Numbered from the stretch's first letter, positions 50,251 to 63,761 are shown. The stretch is DNA of 64,000 bases from JBMDXB01 sp048594975 (GCA_048594975.1 JBMDXQ010000009.1:1-64000), one strand, 5' to 3'. Made by a program: numbers and translations. Notes: generated from the letters alone by a model not told the origin.

Positions 50251-51747
50251 ATGAAGCAGACGTCGTTCGAAGAATTCGCCGAGCTCTCGCGGCGCGGTAC
50301 GTTCGTGCCCGTCGTCAAAGAGATCATGGCGGACCTGCTGACGCCGGTATCCGCCTTTCTCAAGATCGCCGAGCACTCCGATTACGCGTTCCTGTTCGAG
50401 AGCGTCGAGGGCGGCGAGCAGGTCGCGCGCTACTCGTTCCTCGGCAAGGACCCCTTTCTCGTCCTGCGGGCGCGCGGGACGAGTACCGTCATCGAGCGCT
50501 CGGGCGTGACGTCGGAGAGCCGGGACTCGCTCGTGGCCGCGCTTCGCCACCTGCTCAACGAGTTCCGCGCGCCGTTCGTGCCCGGCCTGCCGCGGTTCAC
50601 CGGCGGCGCCGTCGGCTTCATCGGCTACGACGCGTCCACGCTGTTCGAGCCGGCGCTGCAGGACGCCTGGCGGCGGGCCGGCTGGAGCGCCGCCGGACGG
50701 GACGGGAGCGAAGACGATGCCGGGTTCATGCTGTTCGACACGGTGCTCGCGTTCGACCACGTGAAGCACCGTATCCTGATCATCGCCAACGCGCGTGTGA
50801 CCGCCGACGAGGACCTGCGCGCGCTCTACCAGTTCGCCTGCGCCAAGATCCAGTTCCTCGAGCGCGAGCTCGAGCGCGGCCTGTCACGCGCCGACACCAC
50901 CTCGAAGCCGCCGCCGGAGGTGCGCTCGAACATGGCGCGGGCAACGTTCGAGCACGGCGTGCGGACGATCAAGGAGCACATCGCCGCCGGCGACGTGTAC
51001 CAGGCGGTCATGTCGCAGCGCTTCGAAGCGGACATCTCGGCGGATCCCTTCACCGTCTATCGCGCGCTGCGCCACGTGAACCCCTCGCCGTACATGTACT
51101 TCATCCGCATGGGGCCGCTGGCGATCGTGGGGTCGTCGCCCGAAATGCTGGTGCGCGTGGAGGGCCGTCGCTCCGAAACCCACCCGATCGCCGGCACCCG
51201 GCCGCGCGGCGGCAACGAGGAGGAGGACCTCCGCCTGGCCGAAGAGCTGAAGCGCAACGAGAAGGAGCGCGCCGAGCACGTGATGCTCGTCGACCTCGGG
51301 CGCAACGATCTCGGGCGGGTCTGCGAGTTCGGCTCGGTGCGCGTGCCGCAATACATGGCCATCGAGCGCTACTCGCACGTGATGCACCTGGTCTCCACCG
51401 TCGACGGCCGGCTCGCCGCGGATCGCGACCACCTCGACGCGCTGGTGTCGTGCTTCCCGGCGGGCACCGTCTCGGGCGCGCCGAAGATCCGGGCGATGCA
51501 GATCCTCGCCGGGCTCGAGCCGACGCGCCGCGACATCTACGCCGGCGCGATTGGGTACGTCGATTTCGCGGGCAACCTCGATTTCTGCATCGCCATCCGC
51601 ACCATCACCATCCGCGACGGCCGCGCCCGCGTCCAGGCGGGCGCCGGCATCGTCGCCGACTCCGACCCGGCGGCGGAGTACGAGGAGACGCGCGACAAGG
51701 CGGAGGCGCTGCTGCACGCCCTGGCGATGGCCGAGGAAGGGCTGTAG
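50251..51747 (+). CDS. trpE: Anthranilate synthase component I
   Basis: 498 aa. The N-terminal region contains LLTPVSAFLKI, the tryptophan-binding site that allows feedback inhibition. The chorismate-binding domain is complete (VMSQRFEADI, HVNPSPYMYFIRMG, IAGTRPRGGNEEED, VDLGRNDLGRV, CFPAGTVSGAPKIRAMQIL). With TrpG it makes anthranilate from chorismate and glutamine. The gap of four bases to aroDE and two to trpG indicates one transcript. Confidence 0.96.
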   Translation: MKQTSFEEFAELSRRGTFVPVVKEIMADLLTPVSAFLKIAEHSDYAFLFESVEGGEQVARYSFLGKDPFLVLRARGTSTVIERSGVTSESRDSLVAALRHLLNEFRAPFVPGLPRFTGGAVGFIGYDASTLFEPALQDAWRRAGWSAAGRDGSEDDAGFMLFDTVLAFDHVKHRILIIANARVTADEDLRALYQFACAKIQFLERELERGLSRADTTSKPPPEVRSNMARATFEHGVRTIKEHIAAGDVYQAVMSQRFEADISADPFTVYRALRHVNPSPYMYFIRMGPLAIVGSSPEMLVRVEGRRSETHPIAGTRPRGGNEEEDLRLAEELKRNEKERAEHVMLVDLGRNDLGRVCEFGSVRVPQYMAIERYSHVMHLVSTVDGRLAADRDHLDALVSCFPAGTVSGAPKIRAMQILAGLEPTRRDIYAGAIGYVDFAGNLDFCIAIRTITIRDGRARVQAGAGIVADSDPAAEYEETRDKAEALLHALAMAEEGL

Positions 51748-51748
51748 G

Positions 51749-52309
<561 letters not shown>

Positions 52310-53341
52310 ATGTTCTCGACGCTCATCGAAAAGCTCGGGCGGCGGCAGGACCTCACGACCGACGAGGCGTCGGCGGCAATGGCCGAGATCATGGATGGCC
52401 GCGCGCAGCCGGCGCAGATCGCGGGCCTGCTCATCGCCCTGGCGATGAAAGGGGAGCGGCCGGCCGAGATCGTGGGCTTCGCGCGAGCGATGCGCGAACG
52501 GTCGACGCCGCTCTCCCGGCAGCACGCACCGGTGTTCGATACCTGCGGCACGGGCGGCGATCGCGCGCACACGTTCAACGTGTCCACCGTAGCCGCGCTC
52601 GTCCTGGCGGCCTGCGGCGTGCGCGTGGCCAAGCACGGAAACCGATCGGTGTCGAGCCGCTGCGGCAGCGCCGACCTGCTCGAGGCGCTCGGCGTCGACA
52701 TCTCGGCGCCACCGGCGGTGGTGGAACGCTGCCTGGACGAGGCCGGCATCGCCTTCTTCTTCGCGCCCACATTCCATCCCTCTATGCGCCACGCCGCCCC
52801 GACGCGCCGCGAGCTGGGCGTGCGCACCGCGTTCAACCTGCTTGGGCCCCTCACCAATCCTGCCGGCGCCTCGCGACAGCTCGTCGGCGTGCCGCGGCCC
52901 GAGCTGACCGAGCTCGTCGCGCGATCGCTCGCGCTGCTCGGCAGCGAGCGGGCGTGGGTGGTGCACGGCGCCGACGGGCTGGACGAGATCTCTACGACCG
53001 GCTACACGAAGGTGTCCGAGTGTCGCGCCGGCGCGGTCAACACCTTCTACATCCACCCCTCGGACTTCACGCTCCCGAAGGCGGCGCCGGAGGCGCTCCG
53101 CGGCGGAGACGCCGCGGAGAACGCCGTCATCGCCCGGTCGGTGCTCGCGGGCGAGCGCGCTCCGGCGCGCGATATCGTGCTGCTGAACGCGGCGGCCGCG
53201 CTGCTCATCGCCGGCGAGGCGGCGACCATCGGCGAGGGGATCGCGCGCGCGGCGCAGGCGCTCGACGACGGCAGCGCCGCCGCGGTGCTCGAGCGGCTGG
53301 TCCGCGTCTCGAACGGCGCACGGGAGGCGGCAGCCTCGTGA
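52310..53341 (+). CDS. trpD: Anthranilate phosphoribosyltransferase
   Basis: 343 aa. Type III phosphoribosyltransferase signatures: DTCGTGGDRAHTFNVST (the PRPP-binding GTGGD), KHGNRSVSSRCGSADLLEAL and FAPTFHPSMRHAAPTRRELG. It adds phosphoribose to anthranilate, the second Trp-specific step. Starts one base after the trpG stop. Confidence 0.96.
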   Translation: MFSTLIEKLGRRQDLTTDEASAAMAEIMDGRAQPAQIAGLLIALAMKGERPAEIVGFARAMRERSTPLSRQHAPVFDTCGTGGDRAHTFNVSTVAALVLAACGVRVAKHGNRSVSSRCGSADLLEALGVDISAPPAVVERCLDEAGIAFFFAPTFHPSMRHAAPTRRELGVRTAFNLLGPLTNPAGASRQLVGVPRPELTELVARSLALLGSERAWVVHGADGLDEISTTGYTKVSECRAGAVNTFYIHPSDFTLPKAAPEALRGGDAAENAVIARSVLAGERAPARDIVLLNAAAALLIAGEAATIGEGIARAAQALDDGSAAAVLERLVRVSNGAREAAAS

Positions 53342-54213
53342 CGGCGTCTGAGCGGGGCGGGCTGCTGGCGACGATTGTCGCGGCGACGCGGCGCATCATC
53401 CAGGTGCGCGAGCAGGCCGTGCCTGCCGAGCTGATCACCTGGACCCGGCAGCCCTGCGGCCCGGCCTTCGCCGAGGCCCTGCGCGTGCCGCCGGCGCCGC
53501 GCGTGATCGCGGAGTGCAAGCGGCGGTCGCCGTCACGCGGCGTGCTGCGGTCCGAATACCATCCCGCCGCGCACGCCGCCGCTTACGCGCGTGCCGGCGC
53601 CGTCGCGATCTCGGTGCTGACGGAGCCGACGTTCTTCGACGGCGATCTCGAGCATCTCTTCGAGGTTCGGTGCGCCGTCACTCTGCCGCTGCTGCGCAAG
53701 GACTTCATCGTCTCCGACTACCAGCTGCTGGAGGCGTCAGCCGCCGGCGCCGATGCCGTCCTGCTGATCGTCGCCGCGCTCGACGACGCGGGGTTGCGTC
53801 GGCTGTTCAGCCGGGCGCAGGCCCTCGGGCTCGCCGCGCTCGTCGAGGTCCACGACGAAGCCGAGCTCCGCCGCGCGCTGGACGCCGGCGCGACCATCGT
53901 CGGGGTCAACAGCCGCGACCTGCGAACGCTGTCCATGGATCCCAAGGTGCACGAGCGGCTGGCGGCAGCGATCCCGGCGGGCGTCACCGCCGTCGCGGAG
54001 AGTGGAATCGGCGGTTCGGCAGACCTGGCGCGGCTGGCGCGCCTGGGGTATCACGCCTTTCTGATCGGTGAGCGACTCATCTCGCAGCCGGATCCGGGCG
54101 CCGCGCTGGAGGAGCTGCGCGCCCATTGCCAGCAGCACGGAGCCGGCAGCCAGGCGCCGGCAGAGTGCGGGGAGCGTAGCGGGGCGCAGGGGCCCCCGCC
54201 AGTCAAGCGATGA
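53338..54213 (+). CDS. trpC: Indole-3-glycerol-phosphate synthase
   Basis: 291 aa from GTG 53338, overlapping trpD (GTGA). TIM-barrel motifs are complete: VIAECKRRSPSRG near 58, AISVLTEPTFFDGDLEHL, LLRKDFIVSDYQLLEA, GVNSRDLRTL and VAESGIGG. The C-terminal 35 residues (AGSQAPAECGERSGAQGP) are an extra, low-complexity tail of unknown use. It is monofunctional; trpF is a separate, overlapping gene. Confidence 0.95.
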   Translation: MTASERGGLLATIVAATRRIIQVREQAVPAELITWTRQPCGPAFAEALRVPPAPRVIAECKRRSPSRGVLRSEYHPAAHAAAYARAGAVAISVLTEPTFFDGDLEHLFEVRCAVTLPLLRKDFIVSDYQLLEASAAGADAVLLIVAALDDAGLRRLFSRAQALGLAALVEVHDEAELRRALDAGATIVGVNSRDLRTLSMDPKVHERLAAAIPAGVTAVAESGIGGSADLARLARLGYHAFLIGERLISQPDPGAALEELRAHCQQHGAGSQAPAECGERSGAQGPPPVKR

Positions 54214-54816
54214 CGCCACTCGTCAAGATCTGCGGGATCCGCCGCGTGCAGGACGCTCTGCTGGCCGCCGAACTGGGCGCGGCGGCGGTCGGGTTCGTTT
54301 TCTGGCCCGGGAGCCCGCGGTTCATCGATCCGTATCGGGCGCGCACCATCGTGGCGGCGCTCCCGCCGTTGGTCACCGCCGTCGGCGTTTTCGTCGACCA
54401 GCCGGAGGAGTACGTGGGCGGCGTCGCCTCGCTCGTGCGGCTCGGCGCCGTGCAGCTCCACGGCAGCGAGCCGATCGAAAGCTACGCGACGCTGCCGTAC
54501 CGCGTCATCAAGACCGTGCCGGTGGGCGCGGCGTTCGACCCGGCGGCGGCCGCGGTGGTGCCGAAGCACGTGACGGTGCTGCTCGACGCCCACGATCCCG
54601 TGCGGCGAGGAGGAACGGGGAAGACCCTCGATTGGGCTGCGGCCGCGGCGGTGGCTCGCACCCGTCGCACGATCCTGTCGGGGGGACTGAGCGCAGCGAA
54701 CGTGCGGCAGGCAATCCGCGCGGTGAGCCCGTACGCCCTCGACGTTTCGTCGAGCGTCGAAAGCTCGCCGGGGGTGAAGGACCCGGCGCGGCTCCAGGAG
54801 CTGTTTGCGATCATCC

Positions 54817-54824
<8 letters not shown>
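54210..54824 (+). CDS. trpF: Phosphoribosylanthranilate isomerase
   Basis: 204 aa, overlapping trpC by four bases. VKICGIRRVQDALLAAELGA at the N-terminus carries the catalytic Cys. GFVFWPGSPRFIDPYRA, VQLHGSEPIESY and the catalytic Asp in LLDAHDP follow, with ILSGGLSAANV and LDVSSSVESSPGVKD at the phosphate site. It performs the third Trp-specific step and overlaps trpB. Confidence 0.95.
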
Positions 54825-56039
<1,215 letters not shown>

Positions 56040-56040
<1 letters not shown>

Positions 56041-56831
56041 TGTCGCGGCTCGCGGGAACGTTCGATCGGTTGCGCGCGACGGGACGTGGCGGGCTGGTCA
56101 CCTACGTGACCGCCGGCGATCCCGACGCGGCGACGTCCGAGCAGATCCTGCTCGCGCTCGCGCGCGGCGGGGCGGACATCATCGAGGTCGGCGTGCCGTT
56201 CTCCGATCCGCTCGCCGATGGCCCCGCGATTCAGCGGGCGAGCGAGCGCGCGCGCGCGGCCGGCATGACGCTGCGCGGCGCGCTCGACCTGGTCTGCCGG
56301 ATGCGCCGCGCCATCGAGGCGCCGATCGTGCTCTTCAGCTATGCGAACCCGATCGTGCGGATGCAGCCTGCGGCATTCGCCGCCGCGGCGGCACAGGCCG
56401 GCGTCGACGGGGTGCTCGTGCTCGACTACCCGATCGAGGAAGCTGGTCCGCTGCGCACGACCATCGTCGACGCGGGACTCGACCCGATCTTTCTCGTCAG
56501 CCCGACCACGACCGACGCGCGCATCGAGCAGGCCTCCGCGCTGGGCGGCGGGTTCTTGTACGTCATCTCGAGGCTCGGCGTAACGGGCGTCCGCGACCGG
56601 CTCCCCGATGACGTGGAGGAGTTCGTCGCACGGGTGCGGCGCCACTCGACGCTTCCGATCGCGCTCGGGTTCGGCATCTCGACGCCCGCGCAGGTACGCG
56701 AGGCCTGCCGCTTCGCCGACGCCGCCGTCGTCGGCAGCGCCCTCGTGAACCTCATCGCCGAGCACCGCCGGAACGGCGACCTCGCCGATCGCGTCGCCGT
56801 GCACGTGCGCTGGCTTCGGGGAGACGCATGA
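56040..56831 (+). CDS. trpA: Tryptophan synthase alpha subunit
   Basis: 263 aa. LVTYVTAGDPD near 22 and IIEVGVPFSDPLADGPAIQ near 48 (with the catalytic Glu and Asp), LFSYANPIVRM, VLDYPIEE and GFGISTPAQVREAC follow the family. It cleaves indole-3-glycerol phosphate and channels indole to TrpB. Its stop overlaps the chorismate mutase start by four bases, so transcription continues past the Trp genes. Confidence 0.96.
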
Positions 56832-57139
56832 GCCGGCTCGACGAGCTGCGGCGGCGCATCGACGAGATCGACGAACAACTCGTGCGCCTCTTGAGTGCCC
56901 GCGCCGCGTGTGCACTCGAGGTCGGCCGCGAAAAGAAGGCGGCCGGCATGGAGATCTATCAGCCGGCGCGCGAGGCCGAGGTGCTGAACCACGTGCAGGC
57001 GGTCAACCCCGGACCGCTGGACAACGGGGCGATCCGGCGACTGTTCGAGCGGATCATCGACGAAGCGCGCAGGCTGGAGCGGCTGGCGGAGGCGACCGCC
57101 GCCGCCGCACGGGCCGGCCGCTCGGATTCTCGCGACTAA
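56828..57139 (+). CDS. aroQ: Chorismate mutase (AroQ type)
   Basis: 103 aa, all helical. RLDELRRRIDEIDEQLVRLL, then AACALEVGREKKAAG and QPAREAEVLNHV, and a third helix RLFERIIDEARRLER: the Arg, Lys and Glu/Gln positions of AroQ. Stand-alone, without a prephenate dehydratase domain. It takes chorismate to prephenate for Phe and Tyr. In a Trp-led operon it diverts chorismate away from TrpE, so shared control of both branches makes sense. Confidence 0.93.
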   Translation: MSRLDELRRRIDEIDEQLVRLLSARAACALEVGREKKAAGMEIYQPAREAEVLNHVQAVNPGPLDNGAIRRLFERIIDEARRLERLAEATAAAARAGRSDSRD

Positions 57140-57159
57140 TCGAGAGTGAGGACGCCAAC

Positions 57160-58209
57160 ATGGTTGTGGTCATGGAAGAACGCGCGACCGACGAGCAGGT
57201 GCAGGCGGTCATCGCGCATCTCACGGACATGGGATTTGACGTGCACCGCTCGACTGGCGCGCTGCGGACGGTGATCGGCGCCGTCGGCGGCCAGCGGCAG
57301 TTCGATCCGCGGTTGATCGAGGTGCTCGACGGCGTACACGAGGTGCTGCGCATCACCGAGCCGTACAAGCTGGCGAGCCGCACGTTCAAGCCGGAGAACA
57401 CGGTGATCGCCATCGGCGATCTGCGCATCGGCGGCGACGAAGTGATCGTCATGGCCGGCCCGTGTTCCGCCGAAACCCCGGAGCAGGTGGAGGCGACCGC
57501 CGCCGCGGTCAAACGCGCCGGCGCGAAGGTCCTGCGCGGCGGCGCGTTCAAGCCGCGCAGCTCGCCCTACAGCTTCCAGGGACTCGGCGAGGAAGGGCTG
57601 CAGCTGCTGCGTGATGCCGCCGATCGGCACAGCCTGTATCTCATCTCCGAGGTCATGGACATCACGCAGATCGAGCTGGTCTCGCGCTACTCCGACATCC
57701 TGCAGGTCGGCGCGCGCAGCATGCAGAACTTCACGCTGCTGCGCGAGCTGGGCAAGGTGCGCAAGCCGGTGATGCTCAAACGCGGCATCTCCGCGACCAT
57801 CGAGGAATGGCTGCTGTCGGCGGAGTACATCCTGGCCGGCGGCAACATGAACGTGATGTTGTGCGAGCGCGGTATCCGCACGTTCGAGAACGCCACGCGC
57901 AACACGCTCGACATCTCCGCCATTCCCGTCGTTCAGAAGCTGAGCCACCTGCCCGTGATCGTCGATCCCAGCCACGGCACGGGACGGCGCGACAAGGTGG
58001 CGCCGATGGCGCGCGCCGCCGTGGCGGCGGGCGCCGACGGCCTGATCATCGAGGTGCACTGCGATGCGGATCATGCGCTCAGCGACGGCGCGCAGTCGAT
58101 GTTCCCGCCGCAGTTCGACCGGCTGATGGCCGAGCTGCGCATCATCGCGCCGGCCATCGGCCGCAGCATCTGCCTCGAGCCGGTGGCGAGGAGAGGATGG
58201 GGGCGGTAA
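57160..58209 (+). CDS. aroF: DAHP synthase (class I, with N-terminal ferredoxin-like domain)
   Basis: 349 aa from ATG 57160 with GAGAGTGAGGA upstream. Residues 1-70 form an ACT/ferredoxin-like domain (VIAHLTDMGFDVHRSTGALR), common in AroA-beta DAHP synthases, where it gives feedback control. The KDO8P/DAHP core follows: VIVMAGPCSAET, LRGGAFKPRSSPYSFQG, LKRGISATIEEWL and VDPSHGTGRRDKV. It is the first enzyme of the shikimate pathway. Having the entry enzyme in the attenuated operon means aromatic supply regulates its own start. Confidence 0.94.
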   Translation: MVVVMEERATDEQVQAVIAHLTDMGFDVHRSTGALRTVIGAVGGQRQFDPRLIEVLDGVHEVLRITEPYKLASRTFKPENTVIAIGDLRIGGDEVIVMAGPCSAETPEQVEATAAAVKRAGAKVLRGGAFKPRSSPYSFQGLGEEGLQLLRDAADRHSLYLISEVMDITQIELVSRYSDILQVGARSMQNFTLLRELGKVRKPVMLKRGISATIEEWLLSAEYILAGGNMNVMLCERGIRTFENATRNTLDISAIPVVQKLSHLPVIVDPSHGTGRRDKVAPMARAAVAAGADGLIIEVHCDADHALSDGAQSMFPPQFDRLMAELRIIAPAIGRSICLEPVARRGWGR

Positions 58210-58230
58210 GGAACTGACAGCGAAGTGCCC

Positions 58231-59127
58231 ATGACCCGCCCCATCCCCCTCACGCCCTCCGCCGATCAACACGCGGTAGCTCCGATCTTCCAGCGCATCG
58301 CGATTGTCGGCCTCGGGCTGATCGGCGGGTCGATCGCGCTCGCGTGCCGGCAGCGGTGGGCGGGCGCGCTTCTGATCGCCGTCGACCGCAAGGAGGTCCT
58401 CGAGGAGGCGATGCGCCTGCATGCCACCGACGTCGGCGGCGACGATCTGGTGATGGCCGCCGAGGCGGATCTGGTGATTCTGGCGGCGCCGGTGCGGCAG
58501 AACATCGCGGTGCTGCGCGAGCTCGCGGACCATGTTCCGGGGGAGGCTCTCGTCACCGATGTCAGCAGCACCAAGCGCGCGATCGTCGACGCCGCGCGCG
58601 CGCTGCCGGCACGCCTGCCGTTCATCGGCGGCCATCCGCTCGCCGGCGCGGCGGTGAGCGGCCTGTCCGCCGCCCGCCCCGATCTGTTTCAGCAGCGGCC
58701 CTGGATCCTGGCGCCTGCAGCGGCCGACCATCCACAGCTGTCGAAGCTGTCCGCGTTCGTCGAGGCGCTCGGCTCGCGGGTCGAGCTGATGGAGCCGGAC
58801 ACGCACGATCGGCTGCTGGCGCACCTCAGCCATCTGCCGCAGCTGACAATCAGCGCGCTCATGCACGTCATCGGAGGCGCGGCCGGCGCCGGCGGGCTCT
58901 CGCTCTCCGGGCGCGGCCTGCGTGACGCGACGCGCCTCGCGTCCAGCCCCGCGACGACCTGGCGGGACATCGTCGCGACCAACCGCGACCAAGTCACCAG
59001 GGCGCTCGACGATCTCATCGCCGTGCTGCAGCGGCTGCGTGACGAGGAGGGGGAGGAGGAATTGCAGCGCATCTTCGAATCCGCGGCGCGCTGGAAGGCG
59101 GAGCTCGAGGCGTCCGATTCGCACTGA
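58231..59127 (+). CDS. tyrA: Prephenate dehydrogenase
   Basis: 298 aa from ATG 58231 (GTG 58225 is possible). N-terminal NAD motif IAIVGLGLIGGSIALAC, DVSSTKRAIV, then GGHPLAGAAVSGLSAARPDL with the catalytic His, and the C-terminal helical dimer domain (HDRLLAHLSHLPQLTISALM). It turns prephenate into 4-hydroxyphenylpyruvate for Tyr. It ends the aromatic series, giving one locus with DAHP synthase, parts of the shikimate route, all Trp genes and the Tyr branch; a prephenate dehydratase for Phe is not seen. Confidence 0.93.
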   Translation: MTRPIPLTPSADQHAVAPIFQRIAIVGLGLIGGSIALACRQRWAGALLIAVDRKEVLEEAMRLHATDVGGDDLVMAAEADLVILAAPVRQNIAVLRELADHVPGEALVTDVSSTKRAIVDAARALPARLPFIGGHPLAGAAVSGLSAARPDLFQQRPWILAPAAADHPQLSKLSAFVEALGSRVELMEPDTHDRLLAHLSHLPQLTISALMHVIGGAAGAGGLSLSGRGLRDATRLASSPATTWRDIVATNRDQVTRALDDLIAVLQRLRDEEGEEELQRIFESAARWKAELEASDSH

Positions 59128-59184
59128 GCGCCGGTCACGCTGCCCCTGGGTCGCACCGTGCGCCTGTCGTAGAATCGAGCAACG

Positions 59185-61134
<1,950 letters not shown>

Positions 61135-61338
61135 CGGCGCTCCGGCACTTGTGACGAACGGGCGCCGAAGCGCCTGCCGCGACGACACGACGACGCGACG
61201 CGGCTAGTGACGCAGCCCATGGAGGCGCGCGCACGGGTTAGCGTGTCTTGGTCGCGTGCGCCGTGACGTGGTGCCGTCGTACGGAACGGTCGTGCCCCGC
61301 GTCAGCGTGACTGTCAAGGTTGATGGTACCCTGCCCGG

Positions 61339-61755
61339 GTGGAGCAGTGGCTCATAGCGCACGGCCTCGTGGAGGCCATCGTCGCGCACGCGCGGCGCGA
61401 AGCGCCGAACGAGTGCTGCGGCCTGCTGGTCGGACAGGCACAGTGCATCGAGCGCCGGGTCGAGACGCGCAACGCGGCGCACACGCCGAGGACCCGGTAT
61501 CTGGTCGACCCGCGGCAGCACTTCGCGCTCATCCGTGAGTTGCGCGGCACCGCGCGCGAGATCGTCGGCGCCTATCACTCACACGTGGCGTCGCCCGCCG
61601 TGCCCTCCCAGGCCGACATCGAACGCGCCTGGGCGGCGCCGTTTCTCTACGTCATCGTGTCGCTGAGGGACGGGGCACGGCCCGACGTCCGCGGCTTCCG
61701 CCTCGCCGACGGGCGCTGCGTGCCGGTCGCGCTGGTTACCGGTAGCCGTCCCTGA
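61339..61755 (+). CDS. JAMM/Mpr1-Pad1-type metalloprotease (CysO/RadC-like)
   Basis: 138 aa from GTG 61339. The JAMM zinc motif is complete: catalytic Glu in EAPNECCGLLVG near 24, then GAYHSHVASPAVPSQAD (HxHx7Sx2D) near 78-94. Prokaryotic single-domain JAMM proteins remove small sulfur-carrier proteins or ubiquitin-like tags, as Mec+ does in cysteine synthesis, but no ThiS/MoaD/CysO-like gene is near. The end overlaps the convergent downstream gene by 20 nt. Confidence 0.85.
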   Translation: MEQWLIAHGLVEAIVAHARREAPNECCGLLVGQAQCIERRVETRNAAHTPRTRYLVDPRQHFALIRELRGTAREIVGAYHSHVASPAVPSQADIERAWAAPFLYVIVSLRDGARPDVRGFRLADGRCVPVALVTGSRP

Positions 61756-62176
61756 TGCCGGCCTGGAGCCGGATCGTGGTGCTCGTCGAGGCAACGGTCT
61801 TGTTCTTCTGCTTGAGCCGGAACTGCACGCGGAAGTCGGTGCCGCCGAACTCGTAGCGGTGTTCCGCCCGGTAATTACGCCGGATCTGGCTCTTGCCGGG
61901 CTCGTAGGGGTCGCAGTCCACCTTCTCCTGCGACTTCGTGCCGTCGTCCCAGTCCCACTCCACCGACGGGCAGTAGTACTCCTGATAGTCGTCGGCACCG
62001 CCTTGGAGCGCGACGCTCACCGATACCTTCATCGGCGCGAATCCGCTGATCGGCGTCGCGCGAATGGTCAGCGACGGTTTGTCCTTGTCGTCGGCGCCCG
62101 CGCCGGTGGAGACCAGCAGGGCAAACGCGCATGCTGCGACGAGCGAGCGGCGGGTGACTGCTGACGGGAAACCCAT
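61736..62176 (-). CDS. Small exported protein, PKD-like
   Basis: 146 aa from ATG 62176. Signal peptide about 1-28 (AACAFALLVSTGAGADD). The rest is one beta-sandwich-like domain: LTIRATPISGFAPMKVSVSV, then YYCPSVEWDWDDGTKSQEK and YRAEHRYEFGGTDFRVQFRL. The W-x-W-D-D-G-T and H-R-Y pattern is like PKD domains. Two cysteines (YYCPSV, KVDCDP) may form a disulfide. Convergent with the JAMM gene; role unknown. Confidence 0.68.
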   Translation of the reverse strand: MGFPSAVTRRSLVAACAFALLVSTGAGADDKDKPSLTIRATPISGFAPMKVSVSVALQGGADDYQEYYCPSVEWDWDDGTKSQEKVDCDPYEPGKSQIRRNYRAEHRYEFGGTDFRVQFRLKQKNKTVASTSTTIRLQAGIRDGYR

Positions 62177-62237
62177 GGGTAGTTCCTCCCCCGGCGATAT
62201 CGTTATTCTACCAGAGCTGCACCTTATAATCGCGAGG

Positions 62238-63761
62238 ATGGCTTCACCGCCCGCACCCTCCGCCGTGTCAGTAATCGCGGGCCGCCCCGCGGATGTCGAC
62301 ACCGATCTCCTGGTCGTTCCCCTGTTCGAAGGTGAACCGTTGCCCGCCGACGTCGAGGGACTGGACGCCGCGACCGGCGGCGCCGTCCGCCGCGCGATCG
62401 AGTCCGGCGAGTTCCAGGGCAAGCCCTACGAGCTCTTCTTCACCCCCGCCACCGGTGGCTGGCGCGCGGCCCGCGTCGCGCTGGTCGGCGCGGGCAACCT
62501 GCAGGAGTACGGCGTGGAGCGCATCCGTCGTGCGGCCACGGCGGCCGCCCTGGCCGCGCGGCAGCGCCGGGTGGCACGGCTGGCGTGGCTGCACCGCGGC
62601 ACCATCGAAGCGATCGCCGGCGTCCGCGCCGCCGCCGAAGGCCTGGTCCTCGCCGCCTTCAGCGGCGACACCTACAAGAGCACGGAGAGCACGGAGCGCG
62701 GTGGCCCGCCTCCGGCGCAGCTCGCGATCGTGGTGGCCGGGGCTGGCGTACCGGCTACGCTGATCGCGGCGGCCGATCGCGGACGCATCCTCGGCGAGTG
62801 CTGCAACCTCTCGCGCGAGCTGTGCAACGAGCCGTCGAACGTCCTCACACCGACGGTGTTCGCCGATCGCGCCCTGCAGATCGCGCACCAGGCCGGTCTC
62901 GCGGCCGAGGTCCTCGACGAACAGGCCATCGGGGCCCTCGGGATGGGGCTGCTGCTCGGCGTAGCGCGCGGCTCGGCCGAACCGCCGCGCGTCATCGTGC
63001 TTCGCCACGAACCGAAGGACGCGCCCGACACTCCGGTGCTCGGCCTCGTCGGCAAGGGCATCACGTTCGACACCGGTGGTATTTCAATCAAGCCGGCCGA
63101 TGGCATGGAGCGGATGAAGGACGACATGTCCGGCGGCGCGGCCGTACTCTGCGCGCTGCGCGCCATCGCGCTCCTGAACGGACCGATCAAGGTGGTCGGC
63201 GTCATTCCGACGACGGAGAACATGCCCGGCGGCCGTGCGATCAAGCCTGGCGACATCCTCAAGGGCGCCGCCGGCAAGACGGTGGAGGTCATCAACACCG
63301 ACGCGGAAGGGCGGCTGATCCTCGCCGACGGGCTCTGGTTCGCGCAGCGGCTCGGCGCGACGCATCTCGTCGACGTCGCCACGCTGACCGGCGCGTCCGT
63401 GGTCGCGCTCGGCAGGGCCGCCTCGGCGCTCTTCGGCCAGCCCGACGCGTGGGTGGACGTCGTCCGCCGCATCGCGCACGCGGCGGGGGAGCGCGTCTGG
63501 CCGATGCCGCTCTACGAGGAGTACGCGGAACAGCTCCGCAGCGAGATCGCCGACATGATGAACTCGGGAGGTCGGCCGGCCGGGGCGTGCACGGCGGCAG
63601 TGTTCCTCAAGGAGTTCGCGGGCGGGCTGCCGTGGGCCCACCTGGACATTGCCGGCACGGCGTGGGCAGAAGAGGCGAAGCCCTACCAGCCCAAGGGCGC
63701 CACCGGAATCGCGGTTCGGACGCTCGCCGAACTCGCCTTCACCAGCCGCGAATGGAACTAA
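62238..63761 (+). CDS. pepA: Leucyl aminopeptidase (M17)
   Basis: 507 aa from ATG 62238 (GAGG just upstream). The C-terminal M17 domain is complete: LVGKGITFDTGGISIKPADG with metal Lys and Asp near 275, MSGGAAVLCALRAIA, the signature NTDAEGRLILADGL near 355, and ATLTGASVVALG. The N-terminal macro-like domain begins after ASPPAPSAV. It removes N-terminal residues from peptides in the cytoplasm. A divergent promoter region of 61 nt is shared with the gene at 62176. Confidence 0.93.
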   Translation: MASPPAPSAVSVIAGRPADVDTDLLVVPLFEGEPLPADVEGLDAATGGAVRRAIESGEFQGKPYELFFTPATGGWRAARVALVGAGNLQEYGVERIRRAATAAALAARQRRVARLAWLHRGTIEAIAGVRAAAEGLVLAAFSGDTYKSTESTERGGPPPAQLAIVVAGAGVPATLIAAADRGRILGECCNLSRELCNEPSNVLTPTVFADRALQIAHQAGLAAEVLDEQAIGALGMGLLLGVARGSAEPPRVIVLRHEPKDAPDTPVLGLVGKGITFDTGGISIKPADGMERMKDDMSGGAAVLCALRAIALLNGPIKVVGVIPTTENMPGGRAIKPGDILKGAAGKTVEVINTDAEGRLILADGLWFAQRLGATHLVDVATLTGASVVALGRAASALFGQPDAWVDVVRRIAHAAGERVWPMPLYEEYAEQLRSEIADMMNSGGRPAGACTAAVFLKEFAGGLPWAHLDIAGTAWAEEAKPYQPKGATGIAVRTLAELAFTSREWN

